Source: Lepus europaeus
Lineage: Eukaryota; Chordata; Mammalia; Lagomorpha; Leporidae
NCBI RefSeq assembly: GCF_033115175.1
Contig: NC_084836.1
Coordinates: 65,205,297-65,269,296, forward strand
Reading direction: 5' to 3'
Length of the DNA: 64,000 bases
How positions within the stretch are numbered: position 1 is the first letter of the stretch; every line of letters begins with the position of its first letter. Positions 23,197 through 35,900 of this stretch are shown here, in pieces. The notes below the pieces were generated by a model. The model worked only from the letters and a program-made list of their open reading frames with translations, searched no databases and was not told the DNA's origin. The position numbers and the translations under genes were made by a program.

Positions 23197-23525
23197 GGGA
23201 CCGGCACTGTGGCATAGCAGGTAAAGCTGCTGCTTGCAGTTCCAGCATTCCATATGGGCACCAGTTCAAGTCTTGGCTGCTCCACTTCCTATCCAGCTCT
23301 CTGCTGTGGCCTGGGAAAACAGTAGAAGATAGCCCAAGCCCTTGGGCCCCTGCACCCACGTGGGAGACCCAGAGGAAGCTCCTGGCTCCTGGCTTCAGAT
23401 TAGTGCAGATCCGGCCATTGCAGCCTATTGGGGAGTGAACCAGCAGATGGACGACCCTCTCTCTCTGCATCTCCTTCTCTCTCTGTGTAACTCTGACTTT
23501 CAAGTAAAATAAGTCTTTAATAAAA
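23197..23525 (+). repeat. C-type SINE
   Basis: Head ggaccggcactgtggcatag, full body, CT tract and tail. Third member of a SINE cluster. Confidence 0.95.
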
Positions 23526-23527
23526 AA

Positions 23528-23690
23528 ATTTAAGAGTAGAAATGGGAGACAAAGGAGTAAAAGGGTTGGAGCATGTGCTGGAGGGAGGATAGGGTGGGGA
23601 GTATCATCATGTTCCTAAATCTGTATATCTGAAATATATGAAACTTGTGTCACTGAAATAAAACTTAACAAATAAAAATAAAGTTAGCAC
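23528..23690 (+). repeat. L1 3' end fragment
   Basis: Purine-rich 3' UTR and AATAAAACTTAAC tail of the older L1 type seen at 535-766. Confidence 0.75.
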
Positions 23691-24159
23691 TAGAAAAAAA
23701 GTTAGCTTGATTTTGTGTAGCAGGAATAAGAAGAGAAACATCACTATAGATAAGGATCCTTTTGTTTTGTCAGTCAGTGGCTGTGTGTTATAGCACACAA
23801 TGAGAGCGTATTCAGATGAAGCAGTATCGCTTTATGTTTTAATTTTGTTTCTTAATTTACAGTCGAAATTTAACTTTTCTAGGAATATTGCATACTCATG
23901 ACTTTTTACTGCATATTCCATTTGAATATTAGGAGTTTCTCCATTATCTTATATAAGCTGATTCTATATAAATTCCTTAGCTGTTAACTGTGTTGTATGT
24001 TTATAATTATCTTTTGAATGTTCATATAATATTATATTTATGCTATCATTAAAGTCAGAAAATAGAACTTGTTTATTATTTATTTGAATGATTGGGATAT
24101 TTTTTCTCTTTCTCTGATTTTCTCTCTGAAAAGTTCATATCTATTTCATTTCAATATAT
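23691..24159. other. Unassigned AT-rich interval
   Basis: No gene or recognised repeat. Confidence 0.3.
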
Positions 24160-24480
24160 TTTTTAAAGATTTATTTTATTTATTTGAAAGAGTTACAGAG
24201 AGAGGTAGAGTCAGAGAGAGAGGTCTTCCATCCTCTGGTTCACTCCCCAATTGGCCATAACGGCTGGAGCTGCGCCGATCTGAAACCAAGAGCCAGGTGC
24301 TTCTTCCGGATATTCCACATAGGTGCAGGGGCCCAAGGACTTGGGCCATCTTCCACAGCTTTCCCAGGCCATAGCAGAGAGCTGGATTGGAAGTGGAGAA
24401 GCCGGGCCTCAAACTGGTGCCCACATGGGATGCCGGCGTTGCAGGCAGTGGCTTTTTCCGCTACACCACAGTGCCGGCCC
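24160..24480 (-). repeat. C-type SINE
   Basis: Antisense, full length, head 'cagtgccggccc'. A short TCAATAT repeat flanks it. Confidence 0.9.
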
Positions 24481-24839
24481 CCATCTCAATATGTTTTTCA
24501 ATAAATTGTACTCCAGTTTGTAGATACAAATGCATAAAAACAGTCATTCATAATTTTGGAAACCTGTGGGATATAAAAGATCAAAGAGTCCAAGATTAAA
24601 ATATATGTCTCCATGGACTTGTAAAAGTCTCAAAATCAGTATTAAATAACTTATCTCTTCTTTAGATGGTAATATTTACCTTTAATTGTATAGTGGCATT
24701 ATTCTCTGGATATTTTTTCTGTTTAACTTTTCTTGTATCAGTACTATAGAGTTCATAAATTATGTCATAGATAAAAATTTATGGATGTGAAAAAGAATTA
24801 TAGACATCACAGTAATAAAAAAGGATTCAAAACAGAAAA

Positions 24840-25185
24840 AATATTGTATATATACACCATGGTGTATTATTAATTCATAAAAAGAATGAAATCCTACCAT
24901 TTGCAAAAAAAATGGCTGCAAATGAAAGCCATTCTACTTAATGAAATAAGCCAGTCCCAAGAAGACAGGTATTATATGTTTCCCCTGATCTCTGGTAACT
25001 GATAGAGTACCTAAAAAGTAATGTATTGGGGTGACAATGACATTTTGAGATTTGATGATGGTTTGCAGCCCCATCTCCATGGTTAAGGAACAGTGCTTTT
25101 TTTTTTTTCTTCATACTGTTTATTGAACTCTTTACTTAGTTTAGGATTAATCTTTTGAGTATGAAGTAAACTGAAAATAGATACA
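24840..25185 (+). repeat. Old L1 3' end
   Basis: 'atggctgcaaatgaaagcca', 'aatgaaataagccagtccca' and 'actgtttattgaactcttta' are classical late ORF2 and 3' UTR sequence. It abuts the outer edge of duplication arm A. Confidence 0.75.
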
Positions 25186-26935
25186 AAAAGAGCAACAAAT
25201 GCACAGGCATACACAGGTACGCACACAGATGAAGGGAAAATGAAATTCTATTTACACAGAATTGGGCTTTTATCAAAATAAGTTGTACAACTTTTAAGCA
25301 AATGAAGTCAAGGAAAATTTTAGTTGACTTTTGTACTTCCCTGGAAAGCGGGAGACACAGAATAATGAATTTTACCAAACAGGGTGACCACAGGGTCATT
25401 CCTGTAGACACAGATCATCATTGCTGTTGTTCCTGTGAAAACTGGGACTCAAATCAGGCCATAGCAGTCAGTGGAAGAGAAGTCAATGAGAACCAATATG
25501 AGAGTAAAGTGTTGCTGTCTACGTTTCTTGGTTATGTAAGCAGTAACAGGTGTATTATTATATATGTTTAAGGAAGATTCATTTGTATGTATTTCCAGGA
25601 ATATAATGCACCAAGAAAACGTCTGTTTCAAAGTGTACTCTGGGTTTAACCAAACTGGGGTGTGATACATAAAAAACATGACTACTATAGAACTAGGGAG
25701 AAATAAAATAGAGATAAGGACTTATTTTGTGATTTGTCCTTTTGCATCTGGTAGGCCTTTACTTCCTTGAGATGGCCTCAATCCTTTTGGTCATGTCTTT
25801 GAAAGCTTGTATCACCTGCTTGTTCCTCTGGGTGTAAATGAAGGGATTCATCACTGGAGTAACTGAGGTTATGAGCAATGCCACCACCTTATTCATAGCC
25901 ACGTCTTCTTTTTCAGATGGCTTAATGTACATGAAGACGCAGCTTCCATAAGTGATAGAAACCACAATTATGTGAGAAGAACAAGTGGAAAAAGCTTTTG
26001 TCCTCTGCTGAGCAGAAGGGAATCTGAGAATGGTCCTGATGATGTGTGTGTAGGACGTAATCACACACCCTAACGTGAACAGAAGCGTCAGCACAGCCAA
26101 GACGAAGACAAAGTGCTCCAAAAACTCTGTGTCATTGCAGGTGATCTTCAGCATGGGCCCTACGTCACAGGCAAAGTGATCTATGATGTTAGAGTCACAA
26201 AACTCGAGATCAAAGACCAGAGTAAATGGTGGGGTGATGATGATTAGAGTAAGCATGACACACCCCATGAGGATCCTGATGCAGACTCTGTTGCTCATGA
26301 TGGTCATGTAGTGCAGGGGTTTGCAGATGGCCACGTAGCGGTCATAGGACATGGCTGTCAGGAGAAGGAACTCAGTCACACTGAAGAAGAAAACAAAAAA
26401 CAGTTGAGTGAAGCACGCATTATAGCTTATAGTATTGTCCCCAGTTGCCATTGCGTACAGGAATCTGGGAATGCAGAAAGCTGTAAAAGAGAACTCCAGC
26501 ACAGAGAAATTCCGGAGGAAAAAGTACATGGGTGTTTGGAGGTGAGAATCCACTAAGGTGAGAATGACGATGGCCAGGTTCCCAAAAATACTATGCAAGT
26601 AGGTTAGAAGGAAAAAGATAGCAACTGGTATCTGAAGATCTGTATCATCTGTTAGACCCACCAAGATGAATGTTGTTAATGCTGTGTAATTTCTCATCAC
26701 AGATTCTTGAGTATGTCTCTCTATAAAAATATGAGATAACTTAGACTGGGGAAAAGGAATGTCAACATGAGTTAGTGATGGGTGAAGAGTGAGTGAACAT
26801 GTTAGTCAAACCACCATTTTATTTTGTTACCTGTTAATCAAGAACGCTAGTGGAGTGTTAGGTTAATCAGTGATGTTCCAGGACTGCCACTGCTGAGTGC
26901 TACGCTAAAGATCAAGCAGAGGTCCTTTTTAATGC
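25186..26935. repeat. Inverted duplication arm A, outer part
   Basis: Pairs in inverse orientation with 57141-58882. Examples: GAGCAACAAATGCACA at 25188 pairs with TGTGCATTTGTTGCTC ending near 58870; GTTACCTGTTAATC at about 26828 pairs with GATTAACAGGTAAC at about 57220. Contains the second OR gene. Confidence 0.9.
25759..26700 (-). CDS. Olfactory receptor, OR6C-like, intact (arm A copy)
   Basis: A 313-residue odorant receptor of subfamily 6C type with all family marks: N-glycosylation site NYT at 4-6, GN at 40-41, LQTPMYFFL at 54-62, [10 protein letters not shown] at 117-126, loop cysteines C96, C168, C178 and C188, KAFSTCSSH at 235-243 and MNPFIYTQRN at 284-293 (Q where L is usual). The protein starts MMRN; homologous starts suggest either methionine could serve. 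It differs from the receptor at 57359-58300 at 17 of 313 positions. Eleven of these fall in residues 14-45; residues 46-199 are identical. Part of TM1 (IPVAIFFLLTYLHS) is thus distinct, while the ligand-pocket helices are the same. No frameshift or stop. It sits on arm A of an inverted duplication. Confidence 0.95.
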   Translation of the reverse strand: MMRNYTALTTFILVGLTDDTDLQIPVAIFFLLTYLHSIFGNLAIVILTLVDSHLQTPMYFFLRNFSVLEFSFTAFCIPRFLYAMATGDNTISYNACFTQLFFVFFFSVTEFLLLTAMSYDRYVAICKPLHYMTIMSNRVCIRILMGCVMLTLIIITPPFTLVFDLEFCDSNIIDHFACDVGPMLKITCNDTEFLEHFVFVLAVLTLLFTLGCVITSYTHIIRTILRFPSAQQRTKAFSTCSSHIIVVSITYGSCVFMYIKPSEKEDVAMNKVVALLITSVTPVMNPFIYTQRNKQVIQAFKDMTKRIEAISRK

Positions 26936-27239
26936 CTCTTTGCCAGTGTCTTGAAGTAGTATTCATCTAAGGGGAGAGGCATTTATTGATTAACACTTCC
27001 TTGGAAATGAAGCTATTTTACATAATCTGTGTTAATGTACAGGAAAACACTCTTTCATTGTCTTGGTTTCAAGCAAAGTAAACAGGGCTGACTTAGTTAA
27101 GGTTGTGAAGTTTAAAGAAATCTGCTCTCAGCTGTTTCCACACTCTCTATGATAACTCCATATCACAATATAGAGCATCTCCTATCTTTTTTCTTTCTTC
27201 CTTTTCTAAAGTATGCAAAACACTCTCCCAAGTCAACAT

Positions 27240-27430
27240 AAATGCAGAACCAGAGTGATCTTTTAATCACACGTGAGATGACTGCTCTGTTAAAGCCATG
27301 GTTCCGTTTCCCTTGAAATAACATGCAGACTACCTACTTTGCCTTGTGAGGTCGTTGGTGATCACATTTCTGTGTAATGCTACTAATTTGTCTCTCATCT
27401 GTCCAGCTGTGCTAGTATTCTGTTCCATGA
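27240..27430 (+). repeat. L2 element, left part
   Basis: 'gactgctctgttaaagccat', 'ttgaaataacatgcagacta', 'tgttccatgaagatg' match the order of the L2 3' third. It continues at 34980 beyond the inserted L1. Confidence 0.6.
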
Positions 27431-29566
27431 AGATGTTATGTTCTTTTTTTCTCTTTTTTTACATTTTATTTAAGGCATACAAACTTTATAAATTTCATAT
27501 ACAGAAAATTAGAAACAGTGATTCTTCCCACCCCATGCTCCCTGCAGCCTGCACTTCCAACCTTCTTCCTCCTATTCCCTCTCCTATTTCCATTTTTATT
27601 TTTCACATATCTATTTTCAATTAACCTTATATACATAAGTTTAACCCTAAACTAAGTAAAGAGTTCAACAAATAGTATGAAGAAAAAATTCACTGTTCCT
27701 CAACAGTAGAGACAAGGGCTGTTCAAAATTGTCATTTCTCCAAAGTGTCAGCTTCACTCCTATAGACTATCCTTTAGGTACTCTTTTAGTTACCAAAGAA
27801 CAGGGAAAACACATGGTATTTGCTTTTTCAGGATTGGCTTATTTCACCAAGTGTAAGGGTTTCAGTTGCATCCATTTTGTTGCAAACGACAGGATTTTTT
27901 TGCTGTGTAGTATTCCATAGTGTGTGTGTGTGTGTGTGTATACACCATAATTTCTTTATCTAGTCTTCAATAAATGGACATCTGGGTTGATTCTATATTT
28001 AGCTATTGCAAATTAAGCTGCAGTTAACATGTGGGTACAGAAAACTGTTTCATATACTGATTTCTTTTTGTTTGGGTAAATACCCAGGAGTGGGATGGCT
28101 TAGTCATATGGTAGGTTTATATTCATATTTCTGAGGTTTCTCCATTCTGTCTTCCATGGTGTCTGCAACAGTTTACAATCCACCAACAGTAGATTAAGGT
28201 ATATTTTCCTCACATCCTCAACAGCAATTTTTGTTTTTTGATTTCTGTATGTGAGCCATTCTAACTGGGGTGAGGTGAAACCTCATTGTGGTTTTGAGTT
28301 GCATTTCTCTGATGGCTAGTGGTCCTGAGTGTTTTTTCATTCTCCTTTTGGCCATCTGAATTTTTCTTCTCTTGAAAATTCTTGTTAAAGTCCTTTTCCC
28401 TTTTCTTCAATGGATTGTTTGTTTTGTTGTTGTTGAGTTTCTTGAGCTCTTTATTTTGGATTCCTTCATCAATTTATTTTGATTCCTTCATCAGTTTCAC
28501 AGTTTGCAAATATTTTCTCCTTTTCTGTTGGTTGCCTCTTCACTTTGCTGATGTTTCTTTCACAGTGCATAAGCTTCTCAGCTTGATGTAATCCCATTTG
28601 TCAATGCTGGCTTTGACTGCCTGTGCTTCTGGGGTGTTTTCCAAGAAGTCTTTGCCTATGCCAATGTCTTGTAGAGTTTCCCCAATATTCTCTAGTGATT
28701 TGATGGTATCAGGTTGTAGATTTGGTCTTTGATCCATGTTGAGTGGATTTTTGTGTAAAGTGTAAGGTTGGGTCTTGTTTCATACTTCTGCATGCAGAAA
28801 TCCAGTTTTCCAGGCACCGTTTGTTGAAGAGGCTGTCCTTTCCCCAGAGATTGATTTTAGCTCCTTTGTCCAAGATTAGATGGTTGTAGATGAGTAGATT
28901 GGGTTCTGGAGTTTCTACTCTGTTCCATTGATCTACACGTCTCATTTTTGCAAATTTCAGGCTGTTTTGCTTGTAACTGCTCTGTAATATGAATTGAAAT
29001 CTGGTATTGTGATGCTTCTGGCTTTGTTTTTATTGTATAGGATTGCTTTAGTTATTCGGGTCCTCCTGTGTTTCCATACGAATTTCATCATCATTTTTTC
29101 TAGATCTGAGAAGGATGTCCTTGATATTTTGATTGGGGCTGCACTGAATCTGTACATTGCTCTTGGTAGTATGGACATTTTTTATTATATTGATTCTTCT
29201 AATAATGAACATGGAAGATTTTTTCCATTTTTAATGTCTTCTACTTCTTTAATGCTTCATAATTTTCATCATAGAGATCTTTGACATCCTTGATTAATTT
29301 TTTTCCAAGGCATCTATTTTTTTGTAGCTATTGTTAATGGGATTTATCTTAGAAGTTCTTTCTCAGCCATGACATTGTCTGTGTATACAAAGGCTATTGA
29401 TTTTTGTGTGTTAACTTTATACCCTGCCACTTTACCAAACTCTTCTATGAGTTCCACTACTTTCTTAGTGGAGGGTTTCAGACCCCTATATATAGAATCA
29501 CGTCATCTGCAAGTAGGGATAGTTTGACTTCATCCTTCCTTGTTTGTATACCTTTGATTTCTTTTT

Positions 29567-29915
29567 TAAAAATTTTTAAATTTTTGACAGGCAGAGTGGA
29601 TAGTGAGAGAGAGAGAGACAGAGAGAAAGGTCTTCCTTTGCTGTTGGTTCACCCTCCAATGGCCACTGCGGCAGGTGCGCTGTGGCCGGCGCACTGCACT
29701 GATCCAAAGGCAGGAGCCAGGTGCTTCTCCTGGTCACCCATGGGGTGCAGGGCCCAAACACTTGGGCCATCCTCCACTGCACTCCCGGGCCAGAGCAGAG
29801 AGCTGGCTTGGAAGTGGGGCAACCAGGACAGAATCCGGCGCCCTGACCAGGGCTAGAACCTGGTGTGCCGGCGCCACTAGGCGGAGGATTAGCCTATTGA
29901 GCCATGGTGCCGGCC
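29567..29915 (-). repeat. CSINE2 with TSD, nested in L1
   Basis: TSD ACCTTTGATTTCTTTTT at 29550-29566 and 29916-29932. Confidence 0.95.
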
Positions 29916-30782
29916 ACCTTTGATTTCTTTTTCTTAACTGGCTAAAACTTGCAGAACTATATTAAATGACAATAATGTGAGTGAGCATTATTGTCTGATT
30001 CATACTCTTAGTGGGAGTGCTTCCAATTTTTCCCCATTCAATACGATGGTGGCTGTGTGTTGTAATAGATTGCCTTGATTGAGAAATGTTCCTCAATATC
30101 CAATTTGCTTAAGGTTTTCTTCATGAAAGGATGTTGTAGTTTAACAAATGCTTTCTCTACATCTATTGAGATAATCATATGGTTTTTGTTCTTCAGTTTG
30201 TAATGTGATGTATCACATTGATTGATTTTGAAGGCTGAACCATCCTTGCATCCCATAGACAAATTCCACTTGGTCTAGGTGAATGATGTTTCTGATGTGT
30301 TCGATAATCTAGTATTTTGTGGAGTATTTTTGCATCTTTGTTCATAAAATATATTGGACTATAGTCCTCTTTCTCTGTTGTATCTTTTTCTGGTTTAGGA
30401 ATTAAGGTGACACTGGCTTCCTAAAAGGAGTTTGGAAGGATTCCCTCCATTTCAATTGTTTTTAATAGCTTAAGAAGTATTAGAATGAGTTCTTCATTAA
30501 ATGTGTGATACAATTCAGCAGCGAAGCCATTCGATCCTGTGCTTTTCCTTGTTGGGAGGGTCTTTATTAATGATTCAATCTCTGCTTGGTTATTGATCTG
30601 TTTAGGTTTGTCTCCCAAGCTCTATTTTGGTAGATTGTATGTGTCTAGGAATCTGTTTCTTTTAGGTTTCCTGATTTGCTGGCACACAGCTCTTTGTAAT
30701 GATTCCTGATGATTCTTTTCATTTCTGTTTTATCTATTGTTACATTTCCCTTTTCACCTCTGATTTTATTGATTTATATCTT

Positions 30783-31048
30783 TTTTTTTATTTAGTGAAT
30801 ATAAATTTCCAAAGTACAGCTTATGGATTACAAGGCTTCCCCCCCCAAAACTCCCCCCCCCACCCGCAACCCTCCCCTTTCCCACTCGCTCTCCCCTTCC
30901 ATTCCCATCAAGATTCATTTTCAATTCTCTTTATATACAGAAAATCAGTTTAGTATATATAAAGATTTCAACAGTTTGCCCTCACATAACAACACAAAGT
31001 GAAAAAATACTGTTGGAGTACTAGTTATAGCATTAAATAACAATGTAC
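30783..31048 (-). repeat. L1 3' end nested in L1 with TSD
   Basis: 266 bp of rabbit-type L1 3' end with TSD TTGATTTATATCTT at 30769-30782 and 31049-31062. Confidence 0.95.
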
Positions 31049-32248
31049 TTGATTTATATCTTATCACTTTTTTGTTAGTTGGGCCATTAGTGTATGAATT
31101 TTGTTTATTTTAAAAAAATCAGCTCTTAATTTTGCTGATCTTTTACATTATTTTTGCCTTCAATTTAGTTTTCTTCTTTATTTCTTTTCTTCTACTAATT
31201 TTGGGTTTGGTTTGTTGTTTTCTTGGTCCTTGAGATGTGTTGATAGCTCACTTATTTGGTGCCTTTCCAATTTCTTGATATGTGCACCAATTGCTATTAA
31301 CTTCCCTCTTAACACTACTTTTGCTGTATCCCACAAGTTTTGATAAGTTGTATTGTCATCTTTGTTTGTTTCTAGAAATCTTTTTAATATCTCTTTTGAT
31401 TTCTTCTATGGCCCACTATTCATTTAGAAACATGTTGTTCAGCCTGCATATGATGGCATATTTTCTCAAGATCTTGAGTTGTTCATTCCATTGTGCTCAG
31501 AAAATATACATAGTATGGTTTTGATTTGTTAGAATTTGCTGAGATTTGCTTTATGGCCTAGCATGTGGTCAGTCCTAGAGAAAGTCCCATGCATTGATGG
31601 GAAAAATGTGTATTCTGCTCCTATGGGATAAAAAGTTCTAGAGATATCAGTTAGGTCATTTTGGTCAAGAATGTCGAATACTTCTAATGTTTCTTTGTTG
31701 ATTTCTGTCTGTTTGATCCGTCCATTGATGAAAGTGGGGTGCTGAAATCCCCTATGACAATTGTATTGGAGTCTATGTCTCCCTTTAGATCTGTTAACAT
31801 TTCTTTTAAATATCCACACACCCTGGCACTGGGTTCATATGCATTTATTATAATCACATCTTCCTGTTGAGTTGACCACTTAATGATTAAATAGCGCCCT
31901 TCTCTGTCTCTTAACAGGTTTTGTGTTAAATTCTATTTGTCTGATATTAGGATGGTTACGCCAGCTCTTTTGCTTTCCATTAGCATGGGATATCCTTTTC
32001 CATCCTTTCACTTCAGTCTCTTTGTGACTGAGGTGCATTTCTTGTAGGTAACAAATAGATGAGTCTTGTTTTTTAATCCATTTGGTCAGCCTGTATGTTT
32101 TAACTGGAGAGAATTGAGGCCATTTACATTCAGGGTTATTACTGATAAATAATGACTGGCCCTGCCATTTTCCCATAAATATTCCTATTGTTTACTTTGG
32201 ATTTCCTTTGTACTTGTACTGGGAAATCTTCTGATTTCACATTCTTTT

Positions 32249-32569
32249 TTTTTTTTTTTTTTTAACAGGCAGAGTTAGTGAGAGAGACAGAGAGAAAGGT
32301 CTTCCTTCTGTTGATTCACCCCCCAAATGGCTGCCACTGCCGGCGTGCTGTGCCAATCTGAAGCCAGGAGCCAAGTGCTTCCTCCTGGTCTCCCATGCAG
32401 GTGTAGGGCCCAGGTACTTGGGCCATCCTCCACTGCACTCCCAGGCCACAGCAGAGAGTTGGACTGGAAGAGGAGCAACCGGGACAGAATCCGGCACCCC
32501 AACCGGGACTAGAACCTGGGGTGCCAGCACCACAGGCAGAGGATTAGCCAAGTGAGCTGCAGCGCCAGC
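32249..32569 (-). repeat. CSINE2 with TSD, nested in L1
   Basis: TSD CTGATTTCACATTCTTTT at 32231-32248 and 32570-32587. The head is diverged. Confidence 0.95.
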
Positions 32570-32630
32570 CTGATTTCACATTCTTTTAAAGTTGTGACTA
32601 TCCTGCTATGTTTCTATGTGTAGCACATCC

Positions 32631-32651
32631 TTTTTTTTTTTTTTTTTTGCA
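32631..32651 (-). repeat. Poly(A)-only insertion with TSD
   Basis: Eighteen T plus three bases lie between two copies of TGTAGCACATCC (32619-32630 and 32652-32663). It looks like a target-primed insertion that copied only a poly(A) tail. Confidence 0.7.
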
Positions 32652-34979
32652 TGTAGCACATCCTTAGGCATCTTTTTAAGGCTGAATGTTGAAAAATTAT
32701 CTTAATTTCTGTTATGGAAGGTCTTTATTTCACCTTCATTCATAAATGAAAATTTTGTATGGCATAATATTCTGGGTTTACAGTTTTTTTGTCTTAAATC
32801 TTGGACTATGTCTCTCCAATTTCTTAGCCTGTAGAGTTTCCAATGAGAAGTCTTCTGTGAGACTAATTAGAAATCATCTGAAAGTAATCTGGAATTTCTC
32901 TTATGCACATGTTGGAATATTTTCTTTATGTTCTACTGTTGAAAGTTGGACTACAATGTGTTGTGGTGAAGATCTTTTCTGGTCATTCTTTTTATGAGTT
33001 TTATATGCTTCCTATACCTGTAAGACCCTTTCTTTCTCCAAATTGGGGAAGTTCTCTGTAATTATTTCTCTGAATAGGCAATCTAATCCATTCTCTTTCC
33101 ATGTCCTCAAGAACTCCTAAGCCTCATATGGTGGGTCATTTGATAGTATCCTATAAATTTCCAATACTGATTTTAGTTTTTCTAATTTCTGTTTCTTTGG
33201 TCCGATTGAAAGATTTCCAATGATTTGTCTTCTAGCTCAGATATTCTTTCTTTTGCTCACAGAGTCTGTTGTTAAGGTTCTTCAGTGCATTTTATTTGAT
33301 CTATTGAATTATTCATGTCTAATATTTCATTTTGCTTTTTCTTTAATATCTCAATTTCAAGGGAAAATTTTTCATTCATGTCATATATGGATTTCTTTAA
33401 TTTGTGGATTTGCTTCTTATGGCTTCTGAGTAATCCTATGATTAATGTTTTCAATTCTGTTTCAGGCATTTCCTCGATCTCTTTATCTTCACATTCTAAT
33501 ATTGAAGCATTGTTGTGTTCCTTTGGGAGGGTCATGCTGTCTTCTTGATTTTTGCTTCTTGAATATGCATTTATTTTTGGTGTTTGTGGAGACACTTGTT
33601 GGTTTTTCCTGTGGTGGCTTTTTATCTTTACATTATGCCTCTGTGGCACCATGAAATGTCTGCTGTTTCAGTGCATAACCAGAGGTATGTGCTGGATGTG
33701 GCCAGAGTGGGGTGAGAGTTCAGGGTAACACCCAAGGTGGTGTGGTAGAGCTCTTCTTCTTATCTTCTTTTTTTTTAAATCAGAAGAAATGATTTGATCA
33801 CCTCTGTTGGAATAATGACACCCTCACTTCCTCTCTTCCAAGGTAATCACTGCCCAGCTGTTACCTCTGAGTGGGTGAAATACTTATCTGCACTTCTGTA
33901 AGAACCACACAAAGGATCTGTGCAGTCCTTAGCATGAATGTGGATCCTGTTGTGATGACACACCCCAGGTATTCAGGGAGCGCTGAGTGTTTGGAGCTGC
34001 TCACAGTGATTCCCCAGAGACACAGCTACATTCTGCCCACCCTTTCCCACAGTCTCAGAACACAAGGCCCCCACAGTCATAGGGTACAGAGTATCCACTC
34101 TGCCCTGCTAGACTGTCCTATCCACAGAATGACAGAGATGTTCCCAGATCCAGCTGCCTGTTGGTGCTCCGTCTAGGAGATTTAAACCCCAGAGTCTTTG
34201 ATATGTTGGATCACTTGGGGCGCATCACAGTCCTATGAGGGTGCCCGCCCCCCTGTCCATCCTCCCAGCCAGACTTGAAGTCAATGGGGAATGTGGATTT
34301 TTCCCTCTGGTAAACCCCTGCATCACATGCATACACAAGAGCCATGGGTTGCAGCTCCTTCCGATTTCGCAGTGTTCTTTCCTTGTAGCCACTTTCTGGG
34401 TGCGCGGACCCAAGCCACTGGCACAACTACTGACAAGATGGCATCTATCTCGTCTCAGCCAGTTGCTGAGTGCATGCACGAAAGCTGGCACAACTGTTAT
34501 GTATATCCAAAATGGTGCCCTCCCTCTCGAGCTGGTTGCTGGTCACCATTGTTGCAGGGGGCAGGGTTGGACAGGGAGGCAGAAACTTGCCCCTTTTTTT
34601 CTTCTGCATGTTAGCAGATATCTGGCCCCTCCCTGCCGCGCCCCCCAAGCCCAGGCTACAGGCAGGACTTATGCCAGGCTCTCCTCTCAGGTGTGTCGGC
34701 AATGGTGCGGGCGGGTACAGTCGGATCTCACCTTAGTCTCCAAAGTTGACCTTATCTCAGGCTGTTGGCAGCTGGGGTCCTGTGTTGTGTCCTTGCTCCT
34801 GCCGTGTGTCTGCACCCTCCACATAGATCTATGGATCCCTTTTACTTACGTAGAGTTTCCACTGTAGTTTTCTCCCTAATTCTGCCCTGATATTGCACTC
34901 TCTCCATTTTTTATAACTATCTTCCCCTAGCCTAGAAGGGTAAGCTCCCTCCCTATTCCACCATCTTGAAACCTCTTCT

Positions 34980-35345
34980 AGATGCTGTTTTCTTCTCCAC
35001 GTGAGGGCTTTTGCAATGTTTTCTCTCTTCCTTAAATTCTCTCTTTGCATTCTTGCATTATTTCACTGATGGATCTTATTTCATAAAATTTCAGCTTAAC
35101 TATGACCTTATCAATGATGTATACCTAGGGAGTTTTTTGAAATTATATTCTGTTTACACCCAGTGTTAGAAATTGCTCCATTTCCTTTGGGATACTTACT
35201 AATATTTGTAATTATATTTTAATTTACTACTACTATTCTAATGTAAGCTCCTTGACAACATAGGCCATATCTCTTTTGTAAACCACAGCATATGCAGGAA
35301 TAGCTCTTTGCCTTGCCTACAACAGATCATTCAGTCAATCAGTGA
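34980..35345 (+). repeat. L2 element, right part
   Basis: 'ccacgtgagggcttttgcaa', 'gttttctctcttcc' and 'tgtaagctccttgacaacat' match the conserved L2 3' region and continue the L2 interrupted at 27430. Confidence 0.7.
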
Positions 35346-35734
35346 GACCAGACATATTGTCTTTGACAATTTTGACCAATTACATTTAAAGTGTAATAAA
35401 AATTACATTATCAGTCTATTTATATTTTAAACTTTAAATTTTCTGTTAAAGGACATCGGTGAGTTGAGAACATCTTGGAAATCAGAGAGAAAGTAGATGA
35501 TTCTATCTGTATGTAGTGATAAATGAGAATGAATCCTTTTAAAAGCCACTTGAGGTTTAGAGTAAAGTGATGGAGCGAGGATTGTGGGTGGTAGGGGGTG
35601 GCCTAGCAGTGGTGATTCTGTTTCTGCTCATTTCTTTACCCTGTTTTCTCTGAGGGACTTTGATTGAGGCTACTTGAAACCTTGTCCCTGAGTCTCTTAG
35701 GAGTGAGCCCATCTGAGTTAATTCTAAGAGGTAG

Positions 35735-35900
35735 AGATTAAGAACATGGACTCCAGAATAGGATAGTTGAGACCTACATCAGCCATTTAATGGCTATGAA
35801 ACCTTGGGAAATTCTATACTGAGCTCTACTTTCTGGTTCATGAAATGCAAATACTAACAGTATGTTTTGTGAGTTGAAAAAAAAGATGTATTTTATTCAT
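35735..35900 (+). repeat. MIR element
   Basis: 'gaacatggactccagaatag', 'catcagccatttaatggcta', 'tgaaaccttgggaaattcta' match the MIR core order. Confidence 0.75.

Larger units (their letters stand above)
27446..34979 (-). mobile_element. Near-full-length decayed L1 inserted in L2
   Basis: From left to right (3' to 5') it holds the 3' UTR (27446-27900), ORF2 (about 28000-32180), ORF1 (about 32690-33655) and a GC-rich 5' UTR (33660-34979). ORF2 fragments show endonuclease N-terminal sequence (minus frame from 32176), RT-domain sequence such as LPTRKSTGSNGF near 30550, and late ORF2 near 28700-29100; ORF1 shows a lysine/glutamate coiled-coil N-terminus at 33272-33652. Many stops and frameshifts mean no working protein. 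An imperfect TSD (AGATGTTATGTTCTT at 27431-27445, AGATGCTGTTTTCTT at 34980-34994; 12 of 15) and flanking L2 on both sides show it is one insertion. Two SINEs, a younger L1 3' end and a poly(T) insertion lie within. Confidence 0.85.

Noticed and set aside
34235-34867. 210-codon plus-strand frame
   Set aside because: Antisense of the L1 5' UTR; no known protein features.
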